From CAZDDB01 sp963843285 (lineage in GTDB: Bacteria; Acidobacteriota; HRBIN11; JAKEFK01), in the NCBI GenBank assembly GCA_963843285.1, contig CAWJJO010000012.1, forward strand, positions 62,001-126,000: a DNA stretch of 64,000 nucleotides, in the 5' to 3' direction. The notes beneath the pieces were generated by a model. It ran no database searches and was not told the DNA's origin. It saw only the letters and a program-made list of their open reading frames with translations. Each line of letters opens with the position of its first letter. Within the stretch, counting starts at the first letter, position 1. The translations under genes and the position numbers were made by a program. Below, one piece after another: positions 26,261 through 34,996 of this stretch.

Positions 26261-26275
26261 GCAAACGAGGTGCCA
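26261..26275 (-). promoter_or_regulatory. Sigma-54 promoter of the ATP synthase operon
   Basis: On the minus strand TGGCACCTCGTTTGC matches both elements and the spacing. Start near 26249. The operator pair at 26328-26363 is centred about 86 and 106 bp upstream. Confidence 0.85.
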
Positions 26276-26327
26276 ACGTGAATCCTCTCAATCACTGTGG
26301 TGAGCCGCTAAGCCACGACGAAGTAGC

Positions 26328-26363
26328 CTACGGAATAAAGGAGAAGGCTCCAGCATTTCGGAG
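26328..26363. promoter_or_regulatory. Paired 16-bp operator shared by atp operon and outer-membrane gene
   Basis: CTACGGAATAAAGGAG (26328-26343) and CTCCAGCATTTCGGAG (26348-26363) start exactly 20 bp apart, between two divergent sigma-54 promoters. The first copy is identical to those at 34876 and 35964. Confidence 0.72.
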
Positions 26364-26393
26364 GTGCTGGAAGGACGCGTGATCCAACCGGCG

Positions 26394-26408
26394 CGGCATA
26401 AATCTTGC
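26394..26408 (+). promoter_or_regulatory. Sigma-54 promoter of the outer-membrane protein gene
   Basis: CGGCATAAATCTTGC keeps GG (26395-26396) and GC (26407-26408) at the correct distance. Start near 26420, so the coding region cannot begin at the TTG at 26405. Confidence 0.75.
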
Positions 26409-26425
26409 GGAGTATCAGCCTGAAC

Positions 26426-27040
26426 ATGATCTGGATGAGAAAACTTGTCGTATTTTGGATCCTACTTCTTTCACCGGTCTTACTGTTCGGCGAAGAGGAA
26501 AATCCGTGGGAATTTTCGGCAGTGGCGAACCTGTATATGCTTCCTGATGAAACCTATTTGAATCCCGTCATTTCCGCGGACAGAAACCATCTCCATCTGG
26601 AAGCAAGATATAACTACGAGGATCTCGATACGGGATCTGTATTTGCCGGCTATAATTTTCAGACGGGGGATACGGTTGAACTCAATGTGACTCCTATCCT
26701 CGGCGGAGTTTTTGGAAACTCGAACGGTATCGCTCCAGGGTTTCTATTGGAGCTGAATTACAAGAAATTGAGCTTAACGAGCGAAGGTGAATATCTCTTC
26801 AGTACGGATGAAAAAGAGTCCAACTTTTTCTACAGTTGGTCCGAACTGGCATATTCTCCCGCGGAATGGATCTGGTTTGGTATAGCCGGACAGCGAACGC
26901 GCGCGTACAAAACAGATCTCGAAATCCAACGTGGTCTTTTTGTGGGGTTTGGCAAAGGAAATTTCTCCGTCACCGGTTACGTAATGAATCTTGGTTTTGA
27001 TGATGTCTTCGGATTGATAAGCGTGGAATATCAGTTTTGA
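26426..27040 (+). CDS. Probable small outer-membrane beta-barrel protein
   Basis: About 204 residues with a signal peptide (MRKLVVFWILLLSPVLLFGEE) and a mature part of alternating polar and hydrophobic residues ending in VFGLISVEYQF, a C-terminal aromatic residue as in barrel proteins. Segments such as LEARYNYEDLDTGSVFAGYNF and FVGFGKGNFSVTGYVMNLGF read as beta hairpins. I do not recognise the family. ATGs at 26426 and 26435 are both possible starts; neither has a strong ribosome-binding site. It is driven by its own sigma-54 promoter, divergent from the ATP synthase operon, and converges on the pgm gene. Confidence 0.7.
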   Translation: MIWMRKLVVFWILLLSPVLLFGEEENPWEFSAVANLYMLPDETYLNPVISADRNHLHLEARYNYEDLDTGSVFAGYNFQTGDTVELNVTPILGGVFGNSNGIAPGFLLELNYKKLSLTSEGEYLFSTDEKESNFFYSWSELAYSPAEWIWFGIAGQRTRAYKTDLEIQRGLFVGFGKGNFSVTGYVMNLGFDDVFGLISVEYQF

Positions 27041-27046
27041 TGGAGT

Positions 27047-28688
27047 CTACAAACCAGCCTGCCGAAAGATGTTGTGGATCAGGGCCAATGCTTCCTCTTC
27101 CACTTTTTGCAGATGTTCTTTTCCCTTAAAGCTCTCCAGATAAATCTTGTAGATATCCTCGGTGCCGGACGGACGAGCAGCAAACCAGGCAGAATCGGTT
27201 ACTACTTTCAATCCACCGATGGGATGGCCGGACGCATGCGTGATTTTTGCAGTAATCGCATCTCCGGCCAGGTCTGTTGCAGTCACTTGATCGGATGACA
27301 ATTGAGAAAGGAGGAGCTTTTGGGCTGGATTCGCCGGCGCATCCAGCCTTCTGTACTCAGGACTTCCGAATCTTGCCACCAGTTCCCCATAGATTTCTGC
27401 AGGATCTTTTCCGGTGACGGCAAGAATTTCTGCTGCAAGCAAGTTCATGATGATGCCGTCTTTATCCGAAGTCCAAACCGTCCCGTCCTTCCGCAAAAAG
27501 GACGCGCCGGCACTTTCCTCTCCGGCAAAACCGACGCTCCCATCCAGAAGGCCACCTACAAACCACTTGAAGCCGACAGGAACTTCGATCAACCTGCGTC
27601 CCAGTTCAGCGGCTACGCGATCAAGAATGGAAGAGCTCACGAGACTTTTACCCAGAGCAGCATCGGTCCATTGTGGACGATTTTGAAACAGATAACTCGC
27701 CGCGGCCGCAAGATAGTGATTTGGATTCAGAAGGCCTGCAGTTTTCGTAACGATTCCGTGACGATCGGAATCCGTGTCATTTCCAAACGCAATATCGAAG
27801 CGTTCCTTCATCGCAATCAAGGAGGCCATTGCATAGGGAGAAGAACAATCCATGCGGATTTTGCCGTCCTTATCGAGAGTCATAAAAAAGAAAGTGGGAT
27901 CAACGACGCGATTCACAACTTCCAATGTAAGACCGTATGTTTCTGCAATCGGATCCCAGAAGCCGATGGAAGCACCACCAAGCGGATCGGCGCCGATTTT
28001 GATTCGCGCTCCCGCCACAGCCTCCAGATTCAGAATTTGCCGCAAGTCTTTCACGTAAGGCGTCGACGTAATCATAATGCTTCACACTCGACGCTTTGAG
28101 AGCCTTCTCGAAGGGGATCCTGGAGACATCACGAAGCCGGTCTTCGATAATTCTGTTCGCCCTTTTCTCAATCGTACTTGTAATCTCTGAGCCGGCAGGT
28201 CCGCCATGCGGTGGATTGTATTTGAAACCGCCGTCTTCGGGAGGATTATGCGAGGGAGTAATGACGATGCCATCAGCCAATCCCTCTTTTCTACCGCGAT
28301 TGTAGGTAAGAATCGCGTGCGAAATTACGGGCGTTGGAGTATAGCCATATCCTGCTGAATCATCACTGAAATACCGGCGGAAGCGAACACTTCCAGCGCG
28401 CTGTCAAAGGCAGGCTTAGAGAGCGCATGAGTATCCATCCCAAGAAACAAAGGGCCGGTAATGTTTTGCGCTCTCCGGTATTCGCAAATGGACTGACTCA
28501 TCGCGAGGATGTGTTCTTCGTTGAAATTGTTTCTCAAGAGAAGATCCGCGATGACCCGAAGTTCCGAAACTCACCCGCTGAAGAGGATCGGACAGATCGG
28601 GTTTATTCGTGTAATATGCGGCCACAAGCTGCGAAACGTCTACAAGAATTGACTTTGGCGCAGGTTTGCCTGCAAGCTCATGAATCAT
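27047..28688 (-). CDS. pgm: Phosphoglucomutase (alpha-D-glucose phosphate-specific), three frameshifts here
   Basis: Interconverts glucose-1-phosphate and glucose-6-phosphate. The pieces read in order: SFGTSGHRGSSL (28688-), FNEEHILAMSQSICEYR and GPLFLGMDTHALSKPAF, GYTPTPVISHAIL with the phosphoserine loop TPSHNPPEDGGFKYNPP, then IKIGADPLGGA, the metal loop FGNDTDSDRHG and the C-terminal ARPSGTEDIYKIY. Frame breaks lie near 28545 (extra base), 28340 (missing base, QQDDGYTPTP when restored) and 28050 (extra T). All conserved parts are present, giving about 547 residues, so sequence error is the likely cause. It follows glgP after about 60 bp on the same strand, so glycogen-derived glucose-1-phosphate goes straight to its enzyme. 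Confidence 0.9.
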
Positions 28689-28747
28689 GTTTCCATCTTA
28701 TTAAAAAATAAAACAAAGAAAAGACGTTCTCCACTTGTTTGACCCTT

Positions 28748-31261
28748 TCAGCTTTCTTCGGATGAGTCCGTAACCGGTTTTATGTTCCATATTTTCTCAC
28801 AGTATTCGCGTATGGAACGGTCGGAGGAAAACTTTCCCATCCCTGCTGCGTTCAGGATCGACATGCGCACCCAGCGTTCCTCGTCGCGATAGGCCGAACT
28901 CACCTGATCCTGGCACTCAATGTAGGACTGATAGTCTGCCAGGAGCAGGAACGGATCCTGGTCTAACAGGTTGTCCACAAGAGGTTTGAAGAGTTCCGTG
29001 TCTCCACGCGAGAAATGTCCGGAACGTATCTGATCGATCACCTCTCTGAGTTGGGGATTCGAATCATAATAGCTGCGCGAATGATAACCTCCGTCCTTCA
29101 GAGCTTGAACTTCGCTTGCGGTCAGGCCGAAAAGGAAGAAGTTTTCGGGGCCTACCTGCTCGCGAATCTCCACATTCGCTCCGTCCAGCGTACCGATCGT
29201 GAGGGCACCGTTCATCGAGAACTTCATGTTTCCGGTTCCTGAGGCCTCTTTGCCGGCGGTTGATATCTGCTCCGAAAGATCTGCCGCAGGATAAACAAAA
29301 TGAGCGTTCTTCACATTGAAGTCCGGGAAGAAAATGATCTTCAGTCTGCCGGCAACGCTGGAGTCGTTGTTCACAACCTCGGCCACAGAATTGATTAATT
29401 TGATGATCAGCTTGGCCATGACGTAGCCGGGAGCAGCTTTACCGCCAAAGATGACCGTACGCGGGACGATTTCCTGTGCCGGATTTTTTCTGATTCTGTT
29501 GTACAGGGTAATGAGATGGAGTATGTTCAGATGTTGCCGTTTGTATTCGTGGAAACGCTTCACCTGGATATCGAACATCGTATCAGGGTCTGCAGTAATA
29601 CCGGTCCTTTCCTTCATGATTGCTGCGAGCCTGCTCTTATTGCTGCCCTTTATTTCCCGCCACTTTTTCTGAAATGAGGGATCATCGGCTAAAGGCGCGA
29701 TCTTTTTGATCTCGTCTTCAAAATGTTTGATCCAGCGGTCGCCGATTGATTTTGTGATCAGATCCGCGAGTCCCGGGTTGCTCAGGGCTACCCAGCGTCT
29801 CGGAGTAACGCCATTGGTTACGTTCACAAAACGGTCGGGATAGATGTCATACAGATCCTTCAGTACTGTCTTCGTAAGAAGATCCGTGTGCATGGCGGCC
29901 ACACCGTTGATCCGGTGGCTTCCTACAGATGCAAGATGGGCCATTCGAATATACTTATCGCCGCTCTCATCGATCAGCGAGAGACGAGAAACACGCCCGT
30001 CATCACCGGGATATCTTCCGCGGACTTCACCGAGAAATCTCCGGTTGATCTCATGAACGATCTCTATGTGACGGGGAAGCGAGCGGCTGAAAAGCTGGAG
30101 GGACCATTTTTCGAGGGCCTCGGGCAGTAACGTATGATTGGTGTAGGCAAGCGTTTGCTGAGTTATTTTCCAGGCCGAGTCCCAGTCCATACGGTGTTCG
30201 TCCACCAGGAGTCGCATCAACTCTGCGACTGCGATAGAAGGATGGGTGTCATTCATTTGAATCGCAAAACTCTCATGAAACGTATCCAGAGTTTTCCTTC
30301 GCGCGAGATGCATGTGAATCATGTCCTGAAGAGAGCAGGAGACAAAGAAATATTGCTGCGCAAGACGGAGGGTCTTTCCGATTTCGGGTTCGTCGTTCGG
30401 ATATAGGACCTTGCTCACGGTTTCGGAAATGACCTTTTCGTCAACCGCCTGGTAATAGTCACCGACATTGAATGCCTCAAAGTCAAAAGACTCGACCGCC
30501 TCAGATTTCCAGAGTCTGAGAAGATCTACGATATCGCCGCGGTAAGACGAGACGGGTGTGTCATATGCGATGCCTCTGACGACGCGGTTGGGAATCCAGC
30601 GGACTCTGAAATCTCCCTTTTCGTCATGAAACTGCTCAGTTCGCCCGCCAAAATTCACGTAATAAGAATTTTCGGGCCGGCAAATTTCCCAGGGATTTCC
30701 CAGACGAAGCCACTTGTCGGTCTTCTCTACCTGCCACCCATCCTGGATCTCCTGATCAAAGATACCGAACTCATATCGAATTCCGTATCCGATCGCTGGA
30801 ACGCCCAGCGAAGCAAGCGAATCCATGTAACAAGCAGCAAGCCTCCCGAGCCCACCATTCCCGAGACCCGGCTCTTCCTCCAATGCAAGAAGTTCGTCCA
30901 GTTCCAGACCGAGTTGTTTTATCGCCTTCCGCATTTGCTCGGTGATGCCCAGGTTCAATAAATTGTTTCCCAGGTGCGGACCCATCAGAAACTCCGCTGA
31001 AAGATAGCATGCGATCTTCACATGAGAGTGAGAAAACCGCTTGAGCGAACGCAGAAAGCGGTCATGCATACGATCCCGTACGGTAAAGGCTACTGCCGAA
31101 TACCAGTCGTTCGGGGTGGCGAGCTCCGGGATGCGGACCTGGCCGTAATGGAGGTTGTCCAGAACGGACTGTTTGATCGAGTCGATGCTTGTTCCCGTCC
31201 GGATATTTTGCGCTGTTTTAGTGGGTGTTGAAGAAGGTGCCTTTGTTGATTTTATTGCCAT
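28748..31261 (-). CDS. glgP: Glycogen/maltodextrin phosphorylase
   Basis: Splits glycogen with phosphate to glucose-1-phosphate. The 837-residue protein is intact and of normal length. Visible features: EEEPGLGNGGLGRLAACYMDSLA in two parts near residue 105, QMNDTHPSIAVAELMR, VTNGVTPRRW, and the pyridoxal-phosphate lysine in GTGNMKFSMNGAL. The ATG at 31261 is preceded by GAGGGAT. A sigma-54 promoter lies about 60-70 bp upstream. With pgm downstream it forms a glycogen-mobilising operon; glgX and the other glycosidases are in neighbouring units. Confidence 0.95.
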   Translation of the reverse strand: MAIKSTKAPSSTPTKTAQNIRTGTSIDSIKQSVLDNLHYGQVRIPELATPNDWYSAVAFTVRDRMHDRFLRSLKRFSHSHVKIACYLSAEFLMGPHLGNNLLNLGITEQMRKAIKQLGLELDELLALEEEPGLGNGGLGRLAACYMDSLASLGVPAIGYGIRYEFGIFDQEIQDGWQVEKTDKWLRLGNPWEICRPENSYYVNFGGRTEQFHDEKGDFRVRWIPNRVVRGIAYDTPVSSYRGDIVDLLRLWKSEAVESFDFEAFNVGDYYQAVDEKVISETVSKVLYPNDEPEIGKTLRLAQQYFFVSCSLQDMIHMHLARRKTLDTFHESFAIQMNDTHPSIAVAELMRLLVDEHRMDWDSAWKITQQTLAYTNHTLLPEALEKWSLQLFSRSLPRHIEIVHEINRRFLGEVRGRYPGDDGRVSRLSLIDESGDKYIRMAHLASVGSHRINGVAAMHTDLLTKTVLKDLYDIYPDRFVNVTNGVTPRRWVALSNPGLADLITKSIGDRWIKHFEDEIKKIAPLADDPSFQKKWREIKGSNKSRLAAIMKERTGITADPDTMFDIQVKRFHEYKRQHLNILHLITLYNRIRKNPAQEIVPRTVIFGGKAAPGYVMAKLIIKLINSVAEVVNNDSSVAGRLKIIFFPDFNVKNAHFVYPAADLSEQISTAGKEASGTGNMKFSMNGALTIGTLDGANVEIREQVGPENFFLFGLTASEVQALKDGGYHSRSYYDSNPQLREVIDQIRSGHFSRGDTELFKPLVDNLLDQDPFLLLADYQSYIECQDQVSSAYRDEERWVRMSILNAAGMGKFSSDRSIREYCEKIWNIKPVTDSSEES

Positions 31262-31329
31262 ACTCTATCCCTCATTTGCGCGTGATAGTCATCTCTGCGT
31301 TCAATAATCTAAACAAAACTTACCAGAGT

Positions 31330-31344
31330 GCAATGTATATGCCA
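31330..31344 (-). promoter_or_regulatory. Sigma-54 promoter of glgP-pgm
   Basis: Minus-strand TGGCATATACATTGC. Start near 31318. The operator pair at 31425-31460 is centred about 114 and 134 bp upstream. Confidence 0.82.
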
Positions 31345-31424
31345 GCGAGGCCCAGGTCTATGGTCAATATTGCCTGCGTTGGTCGCGCACGTCGTTTTGG
31401 AGTGACATAAGTGCGAATCACTTA

Positions 31425-31460
31425 CTCCGCTATGTCGGAGAAGGATACGGTATCCCGTAG
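31425..31460. promoter_or_regulatory. Paired 16-bp operator shared by glgP and the VIT-like gene
   Basis: CTCCGCTATGTCGGAG (31425-31440) and ATACGGTATCCCGTAG (31445-31460) start 20 bp apart. The second contains the perfect inverted repeat TACGG/CCGTA. Divergent sigma-54 promoters lie on both sides. Confidence 0.72.
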
Positions 31461-31501
31461 GATTTCCATTTAGCAAGCCTCATTTGTCAGATCGTCCATA
31501 A

Positions 31502-31516
31502 CGGCACAATTCTTGC
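31502..31516 (+). promoter_or_regulatory. Sigma-54 promoter of the VIT-like gene
   Basis: CGGCACAATTCTTGC, with GG 31503-31504 and GC 31515-31516. Start near 31528, only a few bases before the annotated ATG at 31536. Confidence 0.8.
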
Positions 31517-31535
31517 GACAGAATCAGGTCGAAAT

Positions 31536-32213
31536 ATGAACAGTAATTCCTCATACTGGATCCACGCGATAAAAGCTTCCGCTGAACTGGGTGCTGTAGA
31601 CCGAATCAACGAAATCCTGTTTGGACTCATCATGGTGCTTACGTTCACCTGCTCTATAAGCGCGGCCACAGGGGGACAGGAAGAGCTTTCTACGATCTTA
31701 TGGTCCGCTCTGGGATGTAACGTTGCCTGGGGTTTTGTAGATTCTTTCATGTATCTATTTTCCGTTTTTCTCGAAAGAGGAAAAATGTTCCAGAGCATCC
31801 GCAGCATACGAGATGCAACCACAGAGACGAGCGCAAACGAAGCAGTAACGGAAGCACTGCCTCCTTTTCTTTCTGACCTTTTGAAGAAAGAGCACATCAC
31901 CTATCTCAGTAATGAGATCAGGCGTTTGCCGCAGCCGCCGGTGAAGGTATCATTGACGTGGCACGATCTACGTCAGGCCGTGCTCATATTCTTGATGGTT
32001 TTCTTTTCGACCTTTCCTGTGACTCTTCCCTTTGTTTTCATTCACGAAGTTCCAGTCGCCATACGAGTTTCGAACGGAATTGCTTTAGTGTTGTTGTTCA
32101 GCACCGGTGTTTACCTGGCAAAGGAAACAGGACGAAGAAAGATTCTAATGGGACTTGCCTTCGCATTCATCGGGTCTGTGATGGTAAGTGTCACGATGGC
32201 GTTAGGCGGATGA
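31536..32213 (+). CDS. VIT1/CCC1-like membrane protein
   Basis: A 225-residue inner-membrane protein with about five helices. RINEILFGLIMVLTFTCSIS and SALGCNVAWGFVDSFMYLFSVFLERG resemble the start of the VIT1/CCC1 iron/manganese transporter family; the middle charged region (about 85-140) and the final three helices also fit. Substrate and direction are not deducible. The sigma-54 start lies about 8 nt before the ATG and no ribosome-binding site fits in that space, so initiation may be nearly leaderless or may use a later codon. It shares its operator with glgP. Confidence 0.68.
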   Translation: MNSNSSYWIHAIKASAELGAVDRINEILFGLIMVLTFTCSISAATGGQEELSTILWSALGCNVAWGFVDSFMYLFSVFLERGKMFQSIRSIRDATTETSANEAVTEALPPFLSDLLKKEHITYLSNEIRRLPQPPVKVSLTWHDLRQAVLIFLMVFFSTFPVTLPFVFIHEVPVAIRVSNGIALVLLFSTGVYLAKETGRRKILMGLAFAFIGSVMVSVTMALGG

Positions 32214-32318
32214 TAGAAGAGCTGTATCGCCGGATAGAACAACTACTGGAGGGACATCGGCAGGTTGCTTGTTTTTGCTTTTCTCCTTGATTCCGGGTAT
32301 CAGCTGTTTGTGAATTAA

Positions 32319-32432
32319 TTGCCTGCGCCGATCGTCGCTATTGTACTTGCCGTCATTCCCTATATCCTGGTTCGCGGGCCGACAAGACGCTTGCGGCGCA
32401 GGTTAGATGCGGCGAAGAAATCAAGAATGTAG
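32319..32432 (+). CDS. Possible 37-residue membrane peptide
   Basis: A TTG-initiated frame reads PAPIVAIVLAVIPYILVRG followed by PTRRLRRRLDAAKKSRM: one hydrophobic helix and a strongly basic tail. It is 105 bp after the VIT-like gene on the same strand. An in-frame stop just upstream and the lack of a clear ribosome-binding site leave it uncertain; it might be the end of a decayed membrane gene. The rest of 32214-32517 contains only the hairpin at 32476. Confidence 0.35.
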   Translation: MPAPIVAIVLAVIPYILVRGPTRRLRRRLDAAKKSRM

Positions 32433-32475
32433 TCGCGGGCGTCCCTGACCACGAAAATCTCATAGTTGGGAGTCC

Positions 32476-32495
32476 GGCGGGCACGGAGGCCCGCC
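32476..32495. repeat. GGCGGGC palindrome between convergent genes
   Basis: GGCGGGC-ACGGAG-GCCCGCC forms a 7-bp GC stem. It lies between the ends of two convergent transcripts and could act as a factor-assisted terminator; similar palindromes are often dispersed in genomes. Confidence 0.5.
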
Positions 32496-32517
32496 GAATC
32501 AACCACGCAACAACCTC

Positions 32518-33315
32518 TTATGAAGTAATCCCATATTCGGCAGTCAATTGCCCTGCCTTATTTTCCAGACTATCCCATCGCGACAGAACGGCGCTCCCTA
32601 ATGGATGCTCGGTCAAGTAGCTTTTGATTACATCCATCTGTTTGAGGAAATCCTGCATTTCGACGCTTAACGGCTTCTTGTCGTTAAACAACTTCTTCAT
32701 TGTTTCCGCTTTTTTTTCCAGAAGTTTCAGGGATTGCTCGTTGGCATCTCTGGTACTCTTATCAATGGACGAATCCTTTTTCATTGCGTCCTTGACGTCC
32801 TTTCCCAACAACTTGGAGCCTTCTTGCAAACTTTCCATGAGCGCTTTCACTTGCTCATCGGACATGCGCTTGGGCGGCGCGGCGTCATCCCCCAAACTGG
32901 TCCCGAATGCTCTCGCCAGACGATCCACATTAGACTTATGGGCTTGCCATTCACTACCGGCTCCGGCTGCATCCGCATTCCTTGTCATGAATCCATCGAG
33001 TTCGTTCGTAATCCTCAAAACATTCAATAAATCACCACTTGGAGTACGTTGTGAATCGAAGGAATCTTTGAATCTGTTGAACGATTCCTCGTAGTCACTC
33101 ATGTATTGTTTTACGTCGACCTGAACTCCAGTACGTGTAGTGACGCTTTGAACCTTCTTAAAGGCGTCTCGAAACTTGTCACAAGAATTCTTTGCTTCAT
33201 CCACCAGTTTCTTTACATCGTCATCCCAGAGGCGGACCCCCGGCTGCGCCGAAGCAAACGTGGTGAGAAGAAACAAAATTGAAATTAGAACAGACACTTG
33301 TTTGACCAATCTCAT
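32518..33315 (-). CDS. Secreted helical protein of unknown function
   Basis: A 265-residue exported protein: signal peptide to about residue 23 (ASAQ), then a mature region that is rich in Lys, Asp, Glu and Leu and predicted to be almost wholly helical (for example VKKLVDEAKNSCDKFRDAFK). One Cys in the mature part, no recognised domain. AAAGGAG lies before the ATG. It begins 15 bp after acetate kinase on the same strand, so it belongs to the sigma-54 acetate kinase transcript. I do not recognise it. Confidence 0.75.
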   Translation of the reverse strand: MRLVKQVSVLISILFLLTTFASAQPGVRLWDDDVKKLVDEAKNSCDKFRDAFKKVQSVTTRTGVQVDVKQYMSDYEESFNRFKDSFDSQRTPSGDLLNVLRITNELDGFMTRNADAAGAGSEWQAHKSNVDRLARAFGTSLGDDAAPPKRMSDEQVKALMESLQEGSKLLGKDVKDAMKKDSSIDKSTRDANEQSLKLLEKKAETMKKLFNDKKPLSVEMQDFLKQMDVIKSYLTEHPLGSAVLSRWDSLENKAGQLTAEYGITS

Positions 33316-33330
33316 TGTTTTCTCCTTTTA

Positions 33331-34515
33331 TCAAATTAATCCAAGCAACGACCCTGTATGCCGGGCAATCATCAATTCTTCGTTCGTAGGAACTACCCAT
33401 GCCGAAACCCTGCTTTCCGGACGGGAAATCCGCGGACCTTTGCGAGCATTGGCTTCCGCGTCGAGTTGCACACCCAGCCATTCTGAGGACTCGCAGATTC
33501 TCCGGCGGATTTCTGCTGAATTTTCTCCAATGCCCGCAGTAAACACGAAGCCATCCACTCCGCCCAGGACAGCGGCCAGCGCGCCGATCTCCTTGGAGAT
33601 GCGGAAAACGAAATAATCTACTGCAAGGCGGGCTTCGGGTTCGCTTCGTCCCAAAAGGTCACGCATGTCATTACTGATTCCGGAAATCCCGAGCAAACCC
33701 GATTTCTTATAAAGAATGGTTTCCACTTCTTTAACAGGAAGTTTCAGGTTCTGAAAAAGATAGAGAACTATACCAGGATCTATGGCGCCTGGCCTTGTTC
33801 CCATACACAGTCCATCGAGCGCGGTGAAGCTCATAGTGCTGTCCACGCTTTTCCCCTCTTTCAAGGCGCACAGGCTGGCGCCGCTTCCAAGGTGGGCGAT
33901 GATCACGCGTCCCCCAGCAATCTCCGGAGCTACCTCCGGCATGACCGAGGCGACGTACTCGTAAGACAGACCATGGAAACCATAGCGCAGCAAACCCGCT
34001 TTACAGATCTCCTGTGGCAGCGGAACTACCTCTGCTACCGCCGAATGGCCGCGATGAAAACTCGTATCGAAGCAGGCAACCTGCGGCGTTTCGGGAAGCC
34101 GTTCGAAGACAGCTTCAATTGCCGCGAGATTGTAGGGCTGATGCAGCGGGGCAAGCGGAACGAGTTCACGTAAATCTTCCAGTACTTCATGGGTCACAAC
34201 CACTGGCTGGGCGTAACGAGCACCACCGTGAACCACTCGATGGCCGACACCCAGTACTCGTGAGCCACCATATTCGGATCGGAGCCAGGCAGCCAGAGCA
34301 TCGATAGCCTTGCGCCCATCTCGTACAGTGGCATCCAGTTTATAGTCGGCGAGAATTGCGCCGCCGGCGTCCTTCGCGGAAAATCGCGGCGACGTTCCGA
34401 TACCTTCGATTTGTCCCCGCGCTTCGAGTCGCCAATTTTCGCCGCTTGGCCGCTGGTATACACAGAACTTCAGACTCGATGAACCGGCATTGAGTACAAG
34501 TGCATAATCATCCAT
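33331..34515 (-). CDS. ackA: Acetate kinase
   Basis: Transfers phosphate from acetyl phosphate to ADP, giving ATP and acetate. The 394-residue protein has LVLNAGSSSLKF at the start, CFDTSFH and GFHGLSYEYVA in the middle, and the ASKHA-fold ATPase pattern; all are intact. AGGAGGG lies eight bases before the ATG. No phosphotransacetylase gene is next to it. Acetyl phosphate could instead come from the phosphoketolase at 40194-42602, which is driven by the same kind of promoter. Upstream in the same transcript is a pyruvate formate-lyase remnant. Confidence 0.95.
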   Translation of the reverse strand: MDDYALVLNAGSSSLKFCVYQRPSGENWRLEARGQIEGIGTSPRFSAKDAGGAILADYKLDATVRDGRKAIDALAAWLRSEYGGSRVLGVGHRVVHGGARYAQPVVVTHEVLEDLRELVPLAPLHQPYNLAAIEAVFERLPETPQVACFDTSFHRGHSAVAEVVPLPQEICKAGLLRYGFHGLSYEYVASVMPEVAPEIAGGRVIIAHLGSGASLCALKEGKSVDSTMSFTALDGLCMGTRPGAIDPGIVLYLFQNLKLPVKEVETILYKKSGLLGISGISNDMRDLLGRSEPEARLAVDYFVFRISKEIGALAAVLGGVDGFVFTAGIGENSAEIRRRICESSEWLGVQLDAEANARKGPRISRPESRVSAWVVPTNEELMIARHTGSLLGLI

Positions 34516-34575
34516 TGTAAAATCCCTCCTAGAAACGCCACCATACTTTCGATGTGCTTCTTGTTCTACAGGTGC

Positions 34576-34743
34576 TTATCTACCCTTCGCAGTAATCCGG
34601 CGCCGCGCAATGGCGCCTTCCGGATGGTTTTTTTGGATGAAATCTCGAACATTGATTTCCTTCTGCCAGATTCCTGTTTGGAATCCCTGCCATGGTGGAA
34701 TCACTTTCCCCGGCGTTATCTCTCGTGATGCCGTAATAGCCAT
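34576..34743 (-). pseudogene. N-terminal fragment of pyruvate formate-lyase with intact start signals
   Basis: A 55-codon frame that starts with AGGAGG and a good ATG (34743). Residues 18-40 (PWQGFQTGIWQKEINVRDFI and then QKN) match the N-terminus of pyruvate formate-lyase, which continues with a conserved YTPYEGD stretch; here it gives HPEGAIARRRITAKGR and a stop. No other lyase sequence follows before acetate kinase, so the catalytic domain with the glycyl radical is lost. A sigma-54 promoter lies about 43 nt before the ATG. It may be a relic whose start region is kept as the leader of ackA, or a short peptide with its own role. Confidence 0.6.
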
Positions 34744-34797
34744 TTGGCCCTCCTGCTTCCGTCTATAGAAAACGGGCTTTCTCAGTCCAAAGGCTTT

Positions 34798-34812
34798 GCA
34801 AGTTACTAGCCA
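34798..34812 (-). promoter_or_regulatory. Sigma-54 promoter of the pfl-remnant/ackA operon
   Basis: Minus-strand TGGCTAGTAACTTGC, with GG and GC correctly spaced. Start near 34786. Operators at 34876-34911 are about 97-117 bp upstream. Confidence 0.75.
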
Positions 34813-34875
34813 GTTCGAAACATCCGAAACAATCGACGACACTTCAGTTTCGGTCGCGTGCGCTTGAAGACCGGG

Positions 34876-34911
34876 CTACGGAATAAAGGAGGAGACTCCG
34901 TAGTTTCGTGG
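34876..34911. promoter_or_regulatory. Paired 16-bp operator shared by ackA and CHAD genes
   Basis: CTACGGAATAAAGGAG (34876-34891) and CTCCGTAGTTTCGTGG (34896-34911), 20 bp apart, between divergent sigma-54 promoters. The stretch to 34970 is nearly repeated at 35964-36057. Confidence 0.72.
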
Positions 34912-34952
34912 GATCACGCGTTGCTGCCACGGGCGAACGAGTATGGTACTGA

Positions 34953-34967
34953 CGGCATGAAAGTTGC
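34953..34967 (+). promoter_or_regulatory. Sigma-54 promoter of the CHAD gene
   Basis: CGGCATGAAAGTTGC, GG 34954-34955 and GC 34966-34967. Start near 34979; operator centres at about -96 and -76. Confidence 0.75.
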
Positions 34968-34996
34968 GTTGCGAATTCAAGTAGAGATTTCAAACT

